Source of the DNA: Mesorhizobium sp. YC-39
GTDB taxonomy: Bacteria; Pseudomonadota; Alphaproteobacteria; Rhizobiales; Rhizobiaceae
Length of the DNA: 64,000 nucleotides
Assembly (NCBI RefSeq): GCF_025753795.1
Contig: NZ_JAOWPS010000003.1
Span: 744,001 to 808,000, forward strand
Reading direction: 5' to 3'
Part shown: positions 28,181-37,244 of the stretch, in pieces
Numbering within the stretch: the stretch's first letter is position 1
Layout of the letters: each line of letters starts with the position of its first letter
The notes under the pieces: model-generated
Seen by the model: only the letters and a program-made list of their open reading frames with translations
Databases searched by the model: none
What the model was told of the DNA's origin: nothing
Made by a program: the position numbers and the translations under genes

Positions 28181-29407
28181 TCAAGGCATCGAGGCCAGCC
28201 ACGCCGTCCCGGCCAGCAGCGTCACCAGCGTCAGCGGCAGGCCGACCTTGAAGAAGGCGCCGAAGGAGAGCTGCGTGCCTGCCGCCCGCGCCTGCTCGGC
28301 GACGATCAGATTGGCGACGGAACCGAGCAGCGTGAAATTGCCGGCCAATGTCGAGCTCATGGCCACCACCAGCCAGGCGCGCTCGGGGTTTTCCAGGCCG
28401 GGAATGAACGGACGCAGCGCCAGCACCGCCGGAACATTGCTCATGATGTTGGACAGCACCGCGGTGAAGCCGGACAGCCGCCAGACATCACCCAGCCCGA
28501 GGTCTTTTGCCGAGGCGATGATGTCGGGCGTGAGCAGCGTCTTCTCGGCGCCGGCAACGACGATGAACAGGCCGGCGAACATGAACAGCAGCGGCCCATC
28601 GATCTCGCGATAGATGCGCGACGGCTTGATGGCGCGGGTGACCAGAAGGATGGCGCCACCGATCAATGCCGCCTTGGCGACCGGAACCCCAGCAAAGAAG
28701 GCGATCGCCAGTCCGATGCAGACGACCACGGCTTTCAGCACCTGACCCGGCAGCATGCGGCCGCGATAGACTTCGAGGCTGAGCTCGGTCTGGCGCGCGA
28801 ATTCGGCCCGGTAGACGATGCGCACGATGGCGATGACGGCGACAAGGCCGAACAGAGCCACCGGTGCAAGCGCCGCCGAAAAGGCCGGATAGGAAATTCC
28901 CGACAGCGCACCGATGACCATGTTCTGCGGGTTGCCGGTGATGGTGGCGACGCTGCCGCAATTCGACGCGGTGGCAGTGGCGATCAGGTAGGGAACCGGG
29001 TTGCGGTTGATGACGCGGGTGACATGGACGACGATCGGCGCCATGACCAGGCAGATCGCGTCGTTGACCAGGAAGGCGGACAAGACACCGGTCAGCACCG
29101 TCACCATGATCAGCAGCATGAAAGGCGCATGCGCATGCTCGATGGCAATGGCGCCGAGCGCGCGAAAGGCTCCGGAGACCTTCAGATGCGCGACCACGAT
29201 CATCATGCCGAGCAGCAGCGTGATGGTGTCGAAACTGATGGCGCGGTAGGCGTCCTCCATGCCGAGCGCGCCGATGGCGATCATCGTAGCACCCCCGAGC
29301 AGCGCAATGCCTGCCCGGTCGAGGCGCAGCCCGGGGATCCTGCCGATGGCGACGCCGGCATAGGTCAGGATCAGGATCAGCAGTGCCGCCGCGCCCATCA
29401 GTGTCAT
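28181..29407 (-). CDS. ArsB/NhaD-type (ion transporter superfamily) permease
   Basis: A 408-residue integral membrane protein with about 10-12 hydrophobic helices. Seen: LLGGATMIAIGALGMEDAYRAI, VLSAFLVNDAICLVMAPIV and TATASNCGSVATITGNPQNMVIG, the paired re-entrant motifs of the ArsB/NhaD/DASS superfamily. It resembles the YbiR-like anion permeases. The transported ion is not determinable; arsenite, sodium or a dicarboxylate would all fit. The ATG at 29407 is chosen because it opens the first membrane helix. Confidence 0.82.
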   Translation of the reverse strand: MTLMGAAALLILILTYAGVAIGRIPGLRLDRAGIALLGGATMIAIGALGMEDAYRAISFDTITLLLGMMIVVAHLKVSGAFRALGAIAIEHAHAPFMLLIMVTVLTGVLSAFLVNDAICLVMAPIVVHVTRVINRNPVPYLIATATASNCGSVATITGNPQNMVIGALSGISYPAFSAALAPVALFGLVAVIAIVRIVYRAEFARQTELSLEVYRGRMLPGQVLKAVVVCIGLAIAFFAGVPVAKAALIGGAILLVTRAIKPSRIYREIDGPLLFMFAGLFIVVAGAEKTLLTPDIIASAKDLGLGDVWRLSGFTAVLSNIMSNVPAVLALRPFIPGLENPERAWLVVAMSSTLAGNFTLLGSVANLIVAEQARAAGTQLSFGAFFKVGLPLTLVTLLAGTAWLASMP

Positions 29408-29559
29408 TCGCAGAAAAGCCCCATTCAGATCGGCCCGGACCCGCCATTGGTGAATACGGTCCACCCCTCTTCGACTGCGGACAGGAATGAACGCAAGCAC
29501 ATGAGGTGTCCGCGACGCCGGCGAATCCTGCCCGCCAACCGGACGATTAGCGATATCCG

Positions 29560-29586
29560 AAAAAAGACAGGCTTTGCCAGCCTTTC
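29560..29586 (-). terminator. Intrinsic terminator downstream of the chimeric tRNA
   Basis: On the minus strand AGGCT-GGCAA-AGCCT is followed by GTC and six T residues. It is placed about 45 bases after the tRNA-like gene. Confidence 0.6.
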
Positions 29587-29631
29587 CGATGCAAACTGGA
29601 ACACATGTGTCCAGAATGGACCGTTCGGAAG

Positions 29632-29708
29632 TGGCGCACCCGACAGGATTCGAACCTGTGACCTCTGCCTTCAGAGGGCAGCGCTCTATCCAGCTGGGCT
29701 ACGGGACC
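29632..29708 (-). tRNA. Chimeric tRNA-like gene with CUG anticodon (probable pseudo-tRNA)
   Basis: A 77-base tRNA shape with an encoded CCA. The anticodon loop is CTCTGAA, giving CUG, which would read CAG (Gln), yet the body is arginine-type. The 5' acceptor strand GGTCCCG cannot pair with the 3' strand CGGGTGC at two positions, and position 12 is C opposite A23. The 5' half matches tRNA-Arg(UCU) at 30279-30355 except for that C. The 3' half looks like tRNA-Arg(CCG) with one anticodon change (from memory). It is probably a recombination product and non-functional. Confidence 0.65.
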
Positions 29709-29809
29709 GCTGCACCGACCGCTGGATTATCAGCCATTGCCGAGCTGCGGATAGAAATGCGGGCGCGTCTTCCTTCGTTTGCATGCTTCGGCGATATTAG
29801 CGATGGTGC

Positions 29810-30142
29810 ATGTATCTGAAGCCGGAGCCCCCCACCCCCAACCGGCGAGGCCCGGTGCCGAAATCTGTCCGCACCGGAGCGGGCACCGGGCCGCTGCCCT
29901 CGCCCTTGCCAACGGTCGTGATGCCAGCACCAAGTCAATTTCTTGACGCCGAAGATAGGGCACTCTGCCAACGGGTGGCCGATCAAGTAACCGCCGATGC
30001 AAAATGGTACAGCACATCAATCGACAAGCATGTTCTAGCTTCGACCATACTGAGCCTCTTTCAGCATGGCGTCGTCAACGAAGCGAATTTGCTCGCACAT
30101 GTTCGCGCGCGTCGCCACGACTTCACAAAGCAAACCGGCTAG
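29810..30142 (+). CDS. Hypothetical protein between two tRNA genes
   Basis: A 110-residue open frame of unknown function. The N-terminal third is Pro- and Arg-rich and looks non-coding; an internal ATG near 29921 would give a more protein-like product ([19 protein letters not shown], then an alpha-helical stretch with [16 protein letters not shown]). No domain is recognised and neither start has a good ribosome site. It is the only candidate gene in the 570 bases between the two tRNA-like genes and may be a gene remnant. Confidence 0.35.
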   Translation: MYLKPEPPTPNRRGPVPKSVRTGAGTGPLPSPLPTVVMPAPSQFLDAEDRALCQRVADQVTADAKWYSTSIDKHVLASTILSLFQHGVVNEANLLAHVRARRHDFTKQTG

Positions 30143-30278
30143 GGCCACTGATTGGCCCGCCATGGGCGCCGCGCGCATAAGCTGAAGCATCTGCGAAATT
30201 GTCGAAGCTCTTGACCTGAATGTGGCGTCCCGCAAAAGCGCCGCTTTCGTGTGGGTCCACATAAACCATTGAAAAAAT

Positions 30279-30355
30279 TGGCGATCCCGACAGGATTCGA
30301 ACCTGTGACCATCGGCTTAGAAGGCCGGTGCTCTATCCAGCTGAGCTACGGGACC
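30279..30355 (-). tRNA. tRNA-Arg (anticodon UCU)
   Basis: A 77-base tRNA with an encoded CCA, anticodon loop CTTCTAA (UCU), T-loop TTCGAAT and an acceptor stem of seven pairs including one G-U. The 27-43 pair of the anticodon stem is C-A. A T-run follows the CCA at once and is its likely terminator. Confidence 0.92.
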
Positions 30356-30417
30356 GCTGCGCCGACCCCAGGGGCCAGCTGAAATTATGCGCTGGAATCA
30401 ACTCCCGGCGTTGCCGG

Positions 30418-30723
30418 TCAATGCGTCCAGGGCGTCCTGCGGTCATAGCGAAAATTCTCCGCATAGGAAATCTGCCGGCGCTTGGTTTCCTTCGGCTCCT
30501 CGACGCGGAAGGCCAGCCCCTCCTTTTCCGCGTAGGCGACCGCTTCTTCCCTGGTGTCGAAGGTAAGCCTGATCTGGCTGCGCATGTCGCCCGACGTGGT
30601 GTAACCCATCAGCGGATCGATCTTCTTGCGCTGCTCTGGATCGAATTCGAGCACCCAATGGCCGGTCTTGGCCTTGCCGGATTGCATCGCGGTTTTGGCT
30701 GGGCTGAAAATGCGCGCGGACAT
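30418..30723 (-). CDS. ETC complex I subunit (NDUFS4-like)
   Basis: A 101-residue protein related to the mitochondrial complex I accessory subunit NDUFS4 (18 kDa). Seen: ARIFSPAKTAMQSGK, WVLEFDPEQRKKIDPLMGYT and the C-terminal block ENFRYDRRTPWTH, which is typical of the family. It is found in Alphaproteobacteria and associates with the NADH dehydrogenase module. The ATG at 30723 has GAGG upstream and gives the family N-terminus. With the zinc-finger gene at 11495 it is the second complex I accessory subunit in this window. Confidence 0.92.
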   Translation of the reverse strand: MSARIFSPAKTAMQSGKAKTGHWVLEFDPEQRKKIDPLMGYTTSGDMRSQIRLTFDTREEAVAYAEKEGLAFRVEEPKETKRRQISYAENFRYDRRTPWTH

Positions 30724-30763
30724 GGCCACCTCGTTCTAACGTGCAAGCGGCACCGCCGCCACC

Positions 30764-30867
30764 AGAGCGCCGCGCGTCCTTTGGACGCGCAAAGGACGCT
30801 CTGGCACTTTTGAATCGACGCATGATCCTTTCCGAAACCCGATTTCGGGTTTCGGGGTCATGCGTAA
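30764..30867. repeat. Rhizobial intergenic repeat, GCGCCGCGCGTCC family, copy 2
   Basis: Same block order as 11281-11392: GAGCGCCGCGCGTCC, GACGCGCAAAGGACGCTC, then CGACGCATGATCC and a hairpin AAACCCGATTTCGGGTTT ending GTCATGCGT. It lies upstream of the NDUFS4-like gene. Confidence 0.75.
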
Positions 30868-30974
30868 GCCCCGTCATTACTGCGCAATGCTGCCTGCGGC
30901 AAGGTGGATGGTTTTTGTGTCGACGGTTTTTGGACTTGCGTTGCCGGGCCGAAATCACTAGGCAACAGACCGTT

Positions 30975-31051
<77 letters not shown>

Positions 31052-31283
31052 TCCAATCTCGAATGTCCCCGGAATCGAACTGTCTGAAGGCAAGCTCGCC
31101 GGGCGAGGACCCCAACCGCCTCCCACTCCCGGCGAGCCTACTACCTGATCAGGAACGCGATCAGGACCGGGATTAGCCGGCAAGCTGGTATTGCAAGACG
31201 AATGCCAGTTATATTTTCCCAAAATGGGACAGCAGCTGCTGGCCCTTTTTCTCTCCCAGGGAAGAAGAGGGTTCTTCCGCCAC

Positions 31284-31988
31284 CTAAATATCTAACTCGG
31301 CCTGCCCCTCATCCATGGCGCTGACGGTCTCGGCGGCGAGCGCGCGGGTGATCGGCGTCTTGCGTTCGAGTGCGGTGCGGTCGAGCCGTTCGACGACCCG
31401 CATGGCGGTCGCCAGCGAGCGCTCGATGCGGCGCACCAGATATTGCACGACATGCGGCTCGACCTCGACCTGGCGGTCGGCGAACAGCTTGGTGATGACG
31501 CCGGCCAGCAAAAGATCGTCGGGTTCGTCGATCTCGATTGTCGCCGCCGCCTTCAGCCGCGAGACAAGGTCGGGCAGCCGGACACCCCAGGCGGATGGGA
31601 AGCGCCGCGCGGTCAACAGCAGGGTCGAATGGGCGCCGCGCACCGCATTGATCAGATGGAACAGCCCCTCTTCATCGACGGGGCGGGCATCGACATCATC
31701 GATCAGAGCCGGGCGAGCGCCGAGCTCGGCGATGCAGCCGCCGATGCGGCCGGCATCGACCGTCACCGCGCCGGCACGAGCCTGCCAGATGGAGACCAGA
31801 TGCGTCTTGCCCGAGCCGGCAGGTCCGGCCAGCACCACCACCGGCGAGGGCCAGTCCGGCCAGCGGTCGACCAGCGCCACCGCCTGGCTGTTGGTGCCGG
31901 AGACGACGAGATCATCGCGCGAATAGCCGGTGCCGTGGCCGAGATCGAGCGGCAACTGGCGTGGCGGATCGCTCTTGTTGTCGGTCAT
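31284..31988 (-). CDS. hdaA: DnaA-related regulatory inactivator Hda
   Basis: A 234-residue AAA+ protein related to DnaA domain III but without its DNA-binding domain. Seen: RDDLVVSGTNSQAVALVDRW, Walker A GPAGSGKTHLV, Walker B ALIDDVDA and the arginine-finger region TARRFPSAWGVRLPDLVSRL. The N-terminal PLPLDL-like RQLPLDLG is the sliding-clamp binding motif of Hda. Hda with the clamp stimulates ATP hydrolysis by DnaA and prevents re-initiation. It is the third gene of a pgsA-like/perM/hda operon; its start lies five bases past the permease stop. Confidence 0.92.
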   Translation of the reverse strand: MTDNKSDPPRQLPLDLGHGTGYSRDDLVVSGTNSQAVALVDRWPDWPSPVVVLAGPAGSGKTHLVSIWQARAGAVTVDAGRIGGCIAELGARPALIDDVDARPVDEEGLFHLINAVRGAHSTLLLTARRFPSAWGVRLPDLVSRLKAAATIEIDEPDDLLLAGVITKLFADRQVEVEPHVVQYLVRRIERSLATAMRVVERLDRTALERKTPITRALAAETVSAMDEGQAELDI

Positions 31989-31993
31989 CCCTG

Positions 31994-33181
31994 TCAGCCG
32001 CGCGGCGCCCCCCTGCGGCGGCTGGGCGGCAGCGGCGGAACAGGCTCGGTGCTGCGCCCCTTGTAGAGCGGCGATTCGAGATAACGGGCAATCGCAAAGC
32101 GCACCAGAACGGCGACCGCCGCAGAAGCCGGCACCGCGATCAGCAGGCCGACAAAGCCGAACAATGCGCCAAAGGCAAATAGCGCAAACATCAGCCACAC
32201 CGGATGCAGGCCGACGCTTTTGCCGACCAGCCGCGGCTGCAGGATGTTGCCCTCGATGAACTGGCCGACGAAGAACACGCCGGCCACCGCCGCCACCATA
32301 GTCCAGTCGGGCCAGAACTGGACGAAGGCGACGCCAACGGCCAGCACCAGCCCGGTCAGCGAGCCGACATAGGGGATGAAGGAGATCAGCCCGGCAAACA
32401 GGCCGATGAGGATGGCGAAATTCAGTCCGGTCAGCGTCAGTCCGGTGGCGTACATGGCACCCAGCACCAGGCAGAGCGTGCCCTGGCCGCGCACGAAACC
32501 AGCGGTCGCGGTGTTGATGTCGTTGGCGATCGTCCTGACCGTCTTGACATAGTCACGCGGCACCCAGCTGTCGACGATTGCCACCATGCGGTCCCAGTCG
32601 AGCAGCATGTAGAAGGCGACGACAGGCGTGACCACGAACAGGCTGACCACCGACACCAGCGCCACGCCGGAGCTCCAGATCGACGTGAACACCGTCGTCA
32701 GCAGGCCGAAACCGGAGGTGAGCAAGGAGTTCAGCCCATCGCGCAGGCTATTGGCGTCGACGCCGAATCTCTGCTCCAGCCATTGCGGATCGAAGCTGGT
32801 GATCAGCGACTGCAGCCGGGTCAGATATTCCGGCAACTTGCTGGCGAAATCGGCCATCTGCGAGGCCAGCACCGGAACCAGGATGACGAAAGCCAGCACC
32901 AGAACGACGATGAAGGCAATAAGGATGACCACCGTTGCCATGAGGCGCGACAGGCCGAGCCGCTGCAGCCGGTCGGCGACCGGATCCAGGAAATAGGCCA
33001 GCACCATGCCGGCGACGAACGGCAACAGGATGCCGCTGAAGACATAGAGGAACAGCGCCAGCAGGACGGCGGTCGCCAGCCAGAAGAAGATCTGCCGGCG
33101 CAATACGGCAGACGCCGCATAGTCGGCCGCCGCCGCCGCGGCGGCTTCCTCGTCAGGTGCCCGGTGTGGAGCCTTCGCCAT
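31994..33181 (-). CDS. AI-2E family transporter (PerM-like permease)
   Basis: A 395-residue membrane protein of the AI-2E/PerM family: an N-terminal pair of helices, then paired motifs such as GMVLAYFLDPVADRLQRLGLSR and the late VLGAMYATGLTLTGLNFAILIG and ISFIPYVGSLTGLVLAVGVA. The family is named for autoinducer-2 export in E. coli but most members have unknown substrates. It overlaps the upstream phosphatidyltransferase by 29 bases. The C-terminal tail is Pro- and Arg-rich (PPSRRRGAPRG). Confidence 0.9.
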   Translation of the reverse strand: MAKAPHRAPDEEAAAAAAADYAASAVLRRQIFFWLATAVLLALFLYVFSGILLPFVAGMVLAYFLDPVADRLQRLGLSRLMATVVILIAFIVVLVLAFVILVPVLASQMADFASKLPEYLTRLQSLITSFDPQWLEQRFGVDANSLRDGLNSLLTSGFGLLTTVFTSIWSSGVALVSVVSLFVVTPVVAFYMLLDWDRMVAIVDSWVPRDYVKTVRTIANDINTATAGFVRGQGTLCLVLGAMYATGLTLTGLNFAILIGLFAGLISFIPYVGSLTGLVLAVGVAFVQFWPDWTMVAAVAGVFFVGQFIEGNILQPRLVGKSVGLHPVWLMFALFAFGALFGFVGLLIAVPASAAVAVLVRFAIARYLESPLYKGRSTEPVPPLPPSRRRGAPRG

Positions 33182-33710
33182 AGCCGCTCATATGCCTCAG
33201 CCAAGCCACGAGATAGGCCGCGGCCGAAGCTACGGTCAAGACCCCGGACAGGATTATGAGCGCCGGCCTCAGCGGGTCGAGCTGAATGCCGAAGGCGAGC
33301 TCGCCCAGCACCACGGCCGCCAGCACGATCTGGATGGCGGTGTTGGCCTTCGACACGAACAGCGGCTTCATCTCGACCGGATGGCTCATGACGCTGGACA
33401 ACAGCACGGCGAAAACGATCAACGCGTCGCGCGACACCATCATCACCACCAGCCACAGCGGCAGTTCGCCGATGAAGCCCATGACGACGAACACCGAGAC
33501 CAGAAGCAATTTGTCGGCCATCGGGTCGAGATAGGCGCCGAGCTGCGACTGCTGGTTGAAATGGCGGGCAATGAAGCCGTCGACGCCGTCGGAAATGCCG
33601 GCGATGAGAAAGCCGGCAAAGGCCCAGTCCCAGCGCATGTTCAGCATCGCCAGCACCACGGCCGGCACCAGCACCAAGCGCATGATCGTGATCAGGTTGG
33701 GGATGGTCAA
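33153..33710 (-). CDS. CDP-alcohol phosphatidyltransferase family protein
   Basis: A 185-residue membrane enzyme with the complete CDP-alcohol phosphotransferase signature D-G-x2-A-R-x8-G-x3-D-x3-D (DGVDGFIARHFN and GAYLDPMADK). It is shorter than and distinct from the PgsA at 62568. It is most like a PgsA- or cardiolipin-synthase-like paralogue that transfers a phosphatidyl group to an alcohol; the acceptor is unknown. It is the first gene of the operon with the permease and hda. Confidence 0.88.
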   Translation of the reverse strand: MTIPNLITIMRLVLVPAVVLAMLNMRWDWAFAGFLIAGISDGVDGFIARHFNQQSQLGAYLDPMADKLLLVSVFVVMGFIGELPLWLVVMMVSRDALIVFAVLLSSVMSHPVEMKPLFVSKANTAIQIVLAAVVLGELAFGIQLDPLRPALIILSGVLTVASAAAYLVAWLRHMSGYGEGSTPGT

Positions 33711-33888
33711 GGCGATGTCCCGTCGCTTTTATTGGCTGATACATGATGGAGATGGCGGGTGGGCGCAAGAACCAAGAGCGAAAGGCAAGCTGCCCATGGT
33801 TTTGCCTAGCCGGGAAAAGTAGGTATTTTCCAGCAGTGCTCGGGCATTGTTTGGTCGCAGCAATCCGGCATGGGAGAACAAAGCGAAG

Positions 33889-34311
33889 ATGAGGATGGCA
33901 CAAAGAATCACCATTATCCTGCGTGTCACGCTCTGCTATCTGGCCGGAGTGATCGAAAGTCTGCTGACTTTCGCACTTTTCGCATCATTCGCAACTCCCC
34001 AGCGCTACGCCGCCTTGACTGACCATTTGGCCGGTTTCGCTCTTGTGCTGGCCGCTGGCCTTCTGGTGTCTTGGCCCCTCTGGTTGACGGCCGTCGTCGT
34101 GGCCTTTGTTTTCGCGCGGTCAGTTGCCGCGAGGCCGGGTCTTTGGACGGCGGCGGCAACCTTGATCGTCGCCGGTTTCTCGTATGGGGCCCTGCCGTTT
34201 GATGGAGAAATCAGATCGGTGGCGACCGTCGGTACCCTCGCCGCCGCGCTGGCAGGCATTTCTTTCTACTGCTGGAGTGTATCGAGCCCGGTTCGCCCAG
34301 TTTCCAACTGA
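33889..34311 (+). CDS. Small membrane protein of unknown function
   Basis: About 140 residues with roughly four hydrophobic segments (for example [39 protein letters not shown] and [19 protein letters not shown]). I do not recognise a family. The start at 33889 follows AAGCGAAG and begins MRMAQRITI; an upstream ATG at 33847 is also in frame. It lies 85 bases before purM and may be co-transcribed with it. Confidence 0.6.
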   Translation: MRMAQRITIILRVTLCYLAGVIESLLTFALFASFATPQRYAALTDHLAGFALVLAAGLLVSWPLWLTAVVVAFVFARSVAARPGLWTAAATLIVAGFSYGALPFDGEIRSVATVGTLAAALAGISFYCWSVSSPVRPVSN

Positions 34312-34396
34312 AACACCAGCATCGCCTGCTTGCCTTGCGGGGCAAAACCGTTCATGCGAAGAGCCCGCAGGGAACAGCGATGGGCAAGCGCAACAG

Positions 34397-35479
34397 ATGA
34401 GCAAAGCGCCAGACATGAACAAGCGCAAGAACGGGCTCACCTATGCCGAGGCGGGCGTCGATATCGACGCCGGCAATCTGATGGTCGAGAAGATCAAGCC
34501 GCTGGTGCGCGCGACGCGCCGGCCCGGCGCCGATGGCGAGATCGGCGGCTTCGGCGGCCTGTTCGACCTCAAGGCGGCCGGCTTCACCGACCCGGTGCTG
34601 GTCGCCGCCAATGACGGCGTCGGCACCAAGCTGAAGATCGCCATCGATGCCGGCAAGCATGACACGATCGGCATCGACCTCGTCGCCATGTGCGTCAACG
34701 ACATTGTCGTGCAGGGCGCCGAGCCGCTGTTCTTCCTCGACTATTTCGCCACCGGCAAGCTCGACCCCGACCAGGGCGCTGCGATCGTCGGCGGCATTGC
34801 CGCAGGTTGCCGGCAGGCCGGCTGCGCGCTGATCGGCGGCGAGACGGCCGAGATGCCGGGCATGTATCACGGCAAGGACTATGACCTTGCCGGTTTCGCC
34901 GTGGGCGCGGCCGAACGCGGCCAGCTTCTGCCCACGGACGACATCGTCGAGGGCGACGTGCTCCTGGGCCTAGCCTCGTCGGGCCTGCATTCGAACGGCT
35001 TTTCGCTGGTCCGCCGCATCGTTGCCACCAGCGGCCTTTCATGGAGCGATCCAGCACCCTTTAATGACGAGGCGACATTGGCGGAAGCGCTGCTCGAGCC
35101 GACCCGCATCTATGTCAAGTCGATCCTCAAGGCGATCCGCAACACGCATGGCATCAAGGCGCTGGCTCACATCACCGGCGGCGGCTTTCCCGAGAATATC
35201 CCACGCGTCCTGCCGAAGGATTTTTCGGCTGAACTCGACCTCAACGCGATCGAGGTGCCGCCGGTGTTCTCTTGGCTGGCGAAGACCGGCGGCGTGGCAC
35301 CTGAAGAGATGATGCGCACTTTCAACTGCGGCGTCGGCATGATCCTCGCCGTTGCCTCCGGCCAGGCGGCGCAGGTCGCCGCCGTCCTGCAGGAGGCCGG
35401 CGAGACGGTAACGCCGATCGGCCGCATCGTACCGCGCCGCGACGCCGGCGTGATCTATCGGGGCTCGATCGACCTATGA
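34397..35479 (+). CDS. purM: Phosphoribosylformylglycinamidine cyclo-ligase
   Basis: A 360-residue AIR synthetase that closes the imidazole ring of AIR using ATP in purine synthesis. Family blocks are all present: [71 protein letters not shown] and [17 protein letters not shown]. The ATG at 34397 or the second at 34415 could be the true start. It overlaps purN by four bases (ATGA). Confidence 0.96.
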   Translation: MSKAPDMNKRKNGLTYAEAGVDIDAGNLMVEKIKPLVRATRRPGADGEIGGFGGLFDLKAAGFTDPVLVAANDGVGTKLKIAIDAGKHDTIGIDLVAMCVNDIVVQGAEPLFFLDYFATGKLDPDQGAAIVGGIAAGCRQAGCALIGGETAEMPGMYHGKDYDLAGFAVGAAERGQLLPTDDIVEGDVLLGLASSGLHSNGFSLVRRIVATSGLSWSDPAPFNDEATLAEALLEPTRIYVKSILKAIRNTHGIKALAHITGGGFPENIPRVLPKDFSAELDLNAIEVPPVFSWLAKTGGVAPEEMMRTFNCGVGMILAVASGQAAQVAAVLQEAGETVTPIGRIVPRRDAGVIYRGSIDL

Positions 35480-36186
35480 ACGCGCGCAAACGCACCGTGG
35501 TGCTGATTTCGGGACGTGGTTCCAACATGACCGCGCTGATCGCTGCCGCCAGCGATCCGGCCTATCCGGCCGAGATCGTCGGCGTCATTTCCGACCGGGC
35601 CAATGCGGCCGGCCTCGGCATCGCCGCGGCGCGCGGCATTCCCACCAAGGTGATTTCGCGATCCGACTATGCCAGCAAGGAAGCGCATGACGGCGCGATC
35701 GATGCCGCGCTGGCCGCCTTCGGCGCCGAGATCGTCGCGCTGGCCGGCTACATGCGCATCCTCGGCGCGCGCTTCGTCGAGAAGTGGCAGGGGCGGATGG
35801 TCAACATCCACCCTGCCCTGCTGCCGGCCTTCAAGGGGCTGGACACGCATGCGCGCGCGTTGCGCGCCGGCATGCGCATCCATGGCTGCACGGTGCATTT
35901 CGTGACGCTGGACATGGATGACGGCCCGATCATTGCCCAGGCGGCGGTGCCGGTGATGGTGGGCGACAATGAGGATACGCTGGCAGCGCGCGTGCTCAAG
36001 GCCGAGCACCGGCTGTATGCGCTGGCGCTAGGCCTGGTCGCCGAGGGCAAAGCGCGCATGGAAGGCGGCCGCACGGTGCTTGCGCATTTCGCCGACGATG
36101 CCGACAACGGCACGTCGGTGGTGATGGCGCCCGACCCGCTGCGCGAGGAGACCGACCTGGAACATCTGGCGCGCATCACGCCCTGA
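35476..36186 (+). CDS. purN: Phosphoribosylglycinamide formyltransferase
   Basis: A 236-residue GAR transformylase that transfers a formyl group from 10-formyl-THF to GAR. Seen: the phosphate loop [21 protein letters not shown], the catalytic Asn-His in [12 protein letters not shown], and the Asp in [10 protein letters not shown] ([10 protein letters not shown]). The family is usually about 210 residues; here there is a C-terminal extension of about 25. It is translationally coupled to purM. Confidence 0.95.
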   Translation: MNARKRTVVLISGRGSNMTALIAAASDPAYPAEIVGVISDRANAAGLGIAAARGIPTKVISRSDYASKEAHDGAIDAALAAFGAEIVALAGYMRILGARFVEKWQGRMVNIHPALLPAFKGLDTHARALRAGMRIHGCTVHFVTLDMDDGPIIAQAAVPVMVGDNEDTLAARVLKAEHRLYALALGLVAEGKARMEGGRTVLAHFADDADNGTSVVMAPDPLREETDLEHLARITP

Positions 36187-36202
36187 GCAGATGGAGGCCG
36201 GC

Positions 36203-36727
36203 ATGGCGACAACGAAGCAACTTCTGCTCCTGCGCCACGCCAAGTCGAGCTGGGATGATCCGGCACTTGCCGATTTCGACCGGCCGCTCGGCCCGCGCGG
36301 GCTGAAGGCGGCGCCGCTGGTTGGACGCGCGCTGGCCAAGCGCGGCTGGTTGCCGGACCTGGCGCTGGTGTCGCCAGCGCTGCGCACGCGCGACACATGG
36401 CGGCTGGTTTCGGCGGAATGGAAGGCGAAAACGCCAGCCGAATTCGTCCTGGCGCTCTACGAGGCCACGGCTGCCGATATCCTCGCCAAGGTGCGGCAGG
36501 CAGATGCTGCCGCCGGCACCCTTCTGGTGGTCGGCCATAATCCCGGGCTGGAGGAGTTTGCGCGCCGGCTTGCGGGCGTTGGATCGGATGCCACGGCGCT
36601 GAGGAAACTCGAGGAAAAATTCCCGACCGCAGCGCTTGCCCGTTTCGTCGTCGACAGCAACTGGGCCGGCCTCGCTTTTGGCGCTGCCCGGCTGACGCAT
36701 TGCCTGCGGGCGAAGGAGCTGGGTTGA
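36203..36727 (+). CDS. Histidine phosphatase superfamily protein (SixA-like)
   Basis: A 174-residue member of the phosphoglycerate-mutase-like superfamily with the catalytic start LLLLRHAKSSWDDPAL and a later His in LVVGHNPGLEEFAR. It resembles SixA phosphohistidine phosphatases, which dephosphorylate His-containing phosphotransfer domains, but substrate specificity cannot be read. GGAGG nine bases upstream supports ATG 36203. It is 16 bases after purN. Confidence 0.85.
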   Translation: MATTKQLLLLRHAKSSWDDPALADFDRPLGPRGLKAAPLVGRALAKRGWLPDLALVSPALRTRDTWRLVSAEWKAKTPAEFVLALYEATAADILAKVRQADAAAGTLLVVGHNPGLEEFARRLAGVGSDATALRKLEEKFPTAALARFVVDSNWAGLAFGAARLTHCLRAKELG

Positions 36728-36888
36728 ATTCGCTTCGGCCGGCCGCAATTTGAAAAGCTCATACAGAACAATGAATTGGCTCAGGCTGCTGCCGATCTGA
36801 TTCAAGTTCCGCCCGCTATAGCTGGCCCACGAAGACAGAGCGGCGGGACAAGCCCGCCACTTTGAGGTCTCGAGAACCGGTGACCGTT

Positions 36889-36995
36889 CACCGGTTGCCG
36901 AACAGGTCGCGGTCGCTGCCCTGGGTCACAGGCTTCTGGACAGTCGTATCCGACTTCTTGATCGAAGCGGTGAACGAGTTGTCGACCTTGGGTAA
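36889..36995 (-). pseudogene. DUF680 gene remnant (C-terminal part only)
   Basis: On the minus strand an open segment of 35 codons reads KVDNSFTASIKKSDTTVQKP then VTQGSDRDLFGNR before a TGA. It matches the C-terminal half of the DUF680 protein just upstream (IDNSYTASIRKP; GRGIWGR). A stop codon lies right before it and there is no start or signal peptide, so it is a truncated tandem copy. Its end overlaps a hairpin (AACCGGTGA/TCACCGGTT, 36876-36897). Confidence 0.75.
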
Positions 36996-37007
36996 TCAGG
37001 TCCGCGC

Positions 37008-37244
37008 TTAGCGGCCCCAGATGCCCCGGCCGGATTCCGGCTGGACGACATCGGACGTCGACTTGGCACCGTTGTGCTCGACCGGCTTGCGGATCGAAGC
37101 CGTGTACGAATTGTCGATGTTGGCAGGCGCGGTAACAGCGGCAGCCGGCTGGTTGACGTTATCCGAACCATAGTGGTCGCTGCCAGCGAAAGCGCTACCC
37201 GTGGCAACGAGGATGACGGCGGCGGTAAGAGCGATCTTGGTCAT
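37008..37244 (-). CDS. DUF680 family small secreted protein
   Basis: A 78-residue exported protein with a Sec signal (MTKIALTAAVILVATGSAFAG) and a short polar mature chain: DHYGSDNVNQPAAA, NIDNSYTASIRKP and a C-terminal GRGIWGR. This pattern fits DUF680, a family I recall mainly from Mesorhizobium. Function is unknown. TGGAG eight bases upstream supports ATG 37244. A truncated tandem copy follows immediately downstream. Confidence 0.8.
   Translation of the reverse strand: MTKIALTAAVILVATGSAFAGSDHYGSDNVNQPAAAVTAPANIDNSYTASIRKPVEHNGAKSTSDVVQPESGRGIWGR

Noticed and set aside
29574-29800. Protein-coding frames across the tRNA-like gene
   Set aside because: The reading frames only translate tRNA sequence.
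29632-30355. Genomic island bounded by tRNA-like direct repeats
   Set aside because: The two tRNA-like genes share sequence, but the 570 bases between them hold no integrase or cargo, so gene conversion is simpler.
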